A stretch of DNA of 64,000 nucleotides from Amoebidium appalachense (lineage: Eukaryota > Ichthyosporea). Under the pieces are notes generated by a model. The model worked only from the letters and a program-made list of their open reading frames with translations. It was not told where the DNA came from and made no database searches. Within the stretch, counting starts at the first letter, position 1. Each line of letters opens with the position of its first letter. The stretch lies in NCBI GenBank assembly GCA_963693365.1, contig CAVNZM010000009.1, positions 496,001-560,000 of the forward strand, given 5' to 3'. Of the stretch, positions 63,270-64,000 are shown piece by piece. Both the position numbers and the translations under genes were made by a program.

Positions 63270-63625
63270 GGGTGGGAGGGAGGGAGGGAGGGAGTGAGGG
63301 AGGGAGGGAGAGAGAGAGAGAGAGAGAGAGAGAAGGAGGGGAGAGGTGAGGGATGTGAAGGAGGGAGGGGTGAGAGAGGCTTTATTGTTAAACTACCTCT
63401 TCACTTCATTGGTTTATGATGTCTCATTGGCCAATTTTCAATCGTACAGCACTTGTTGGGTGTTGCATGGCATGGCATGGCATGGTTGGGTGTTGCATGG
63501 CACCCGGGGGGGGGGGGGGGGGGGGTTGCCAACCTGGTTTAGTGAGCCAACAAACATCAGGTCCAGGGGGGGTCTAAACATTTTGGCCAGCGTATCCATC
63601 TTGTCAAGGTCACCAGCCCCCATTT
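58333..63625 (-). CDS. UBXN7: UBXN7-type UAS-UIM-UBX protein, p97/Cdc48 adaptor (5' end missing)
   Basis: UBXN7/Ubx5 proteins link ubiquitylated substrates and cullin ligases to the p97/Cdc48 segregase. Nine exons are visible: 63534-63625, 62820-62966, 62055-62145, 61581-61637, 60841-60905, 60258-60387, 59543-59716, 58873-58982, 58333-58434; all GT-AG and in phase, 321 aa to the stop. In order: the conserved FRPPLDLMFVGS segment; the thioredoxin-like UAS domain with CQTLNRDLWREAP, ENFILWQ, GFPHIAIIDSTTGERLKQW and FVAEVSEFLRSL; a ubiquitin-interacting motif DEDAQLRAAIEASLAES; an acidic Asp/Glu/Pro linker; and a C-terminal UBX domain from TRLQIRMMDGSSIMRRF through LDDTMAAAQLVNAAVRVV. The N-terminal UBA domain of the family is not in the window and should be to the right. 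The usual FPR loop of the UBX domain is replaced by KDRLRR, so p97 binding may be altered. Human UBXN7 is 489 aa. Confidence 0.92.
58437..58512. repeat. (GT)n microsatellite, ~37 units, at the last UBXN7 acceptor
   Basis: A pure GT repeat begins directly next to the acceptor of the final exon, so the coding-strand intron ends in (CA)n-CAG. Confidence 0.96.
61028..61090. repeat. (GT)n microsatellite in a UBXN7 intron
   Basis: About 31 GT units in the intron 60906-61580. A second tract of about 43 units (61473-61559) ends 20 nt before the exon 61581-61637. Confidence 0.96.
61736..61811. repeat. C-run (~51 nt) joined to an A-run
   Basis: C from about 61736 to 61787 followed by A to about 61811, then AT-rich (TAAAA)n. 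It lies in the intron 61638-62054. Confidence 0.92.
62203..62281. repeat. 26-bp minisatellite, 3 copies
   Basis: TTCAGTATGGTGGTAACACT followed by SGTTTG is repeated three times with period 26 and one mismatch, in the UBXN7 intron 62146-62819. Confidence 0.93.
63183..63332. repeat. (GA)n microsatellite with (GGGA)n
   Basis: About 40 GA units (63183-63262), a GGGA/GGGT stretch, then a second GA tract (63308-63332), in the intron 62967-63533. A fragment of the dispersed repeat (TTAGAATGCCTTACAGAGTA) lies at 63025-63060 after a G-run. Confidence 0.95.
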
Positions 63626-64000
63626 CTGTCGGCCCATGCTAGATCAATACCACGTGTCGAAACTAAAAAGGCACATGGAGCACACTCATACACACACACA
63701 CTCACACAAACACCCACATATGTCCATACATACACACACCCCCCCCCACACACACATGCGAACATACACATTCACACGCATCCAATAAATGTTCACCCAC
63801 CAGCCATCCACAAAGACACGTATCCTTGTACAGATCCCCACCCTCCCCCCCCCCCCCCCCCCCCCCCCCCCCAACAACAACAAAAAAAAACAAAAAAAAC
63901 AAAACAAACAAAAATCAACACGTACACAAACGCGCAGACACAAGCAAACGACACATGTAATACCCCATCACCACTTTCAAACTGTCATATCGCTTATTTT
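63626..64000. other. Right edge: upstream UBXN7 intron, no exon seen
   Basis: CA-rich sequence, a C-run (about 63846-63872) and an A-rich tract. The acceptor at 63626-63627 implies that earlier exons lie beyond the window. Confidence 0.6.

Overview
This is nuclear DNA of an intron-rich eukaryote. Five protein-coding genes can be assembled by splicing, all on the minus strand. Their exons join in frame across canonical GT-AG introns (one exception is noted). The DNA is saturated with unusually long pure G or C runs (commonly 20-50 nt, one of about 88 nt), (GT)n/(CA)n microsatellites and minisatellites, which fill the introns and intergenic spaces. The species cannot be named from this window. 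The Twinkle protein looks more animal-like than plant-like in its linker and helicase region, and the cystatin is a stefin, so a holozoan or other non-plant protist is plausible (inference).

Layout, left to right: (1) 379-4366, a CLK/LAMMER dual-specificity kinase with an Arg/Asp-rich N-terminus, its 3' end cut off by the window edge; (2) 7161-16415, the mitochondrial replicative helicase Twinkle, 9 exons, 731 aa; (3) 17221-18267, a stefin-type cystatin, 3 exons, 113 aa; (4) 22316-47968, the spliceosomal helicase BRR2/SNRNP200, 33 exons, 2131 aa, about 6.4 kb of coding sequence in a 25.7 kb gene; (5) 58333-63625, the UAS-UIM-UBX part of a UBXN7-type p97/Cdc48 adaptor, its 5' end beyond the right edge. 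CLK kinases and BRR2 both act in pre-mRNA splicing, but the gene order gives no sign of a functional cluster and the gaps run from 0.8 to 10.4 kb.

Mobile and repetitive content: a 1.45 kb TTAA-flanked, piggyBac-like non-autonomous element (48534-49980) lies just upstream of BRR2. A 5'-truncated retroelement-like insertion with a 269-codon open frame and a 46-nt poly(A) lies in a BRR2 intron (31815-32770). A dispersed repeat family of about 250 bp sits beside G-runs in introns and intergenic DNA. A recent three-copy tandem array (53841-55586) carries CCAAT and TATA boxes in each unit.

No tRNA, rRNA or CRISPR feature was recognised. Exon coordinates were worked out by hand from the sequence and checked by codon phase across every junction.
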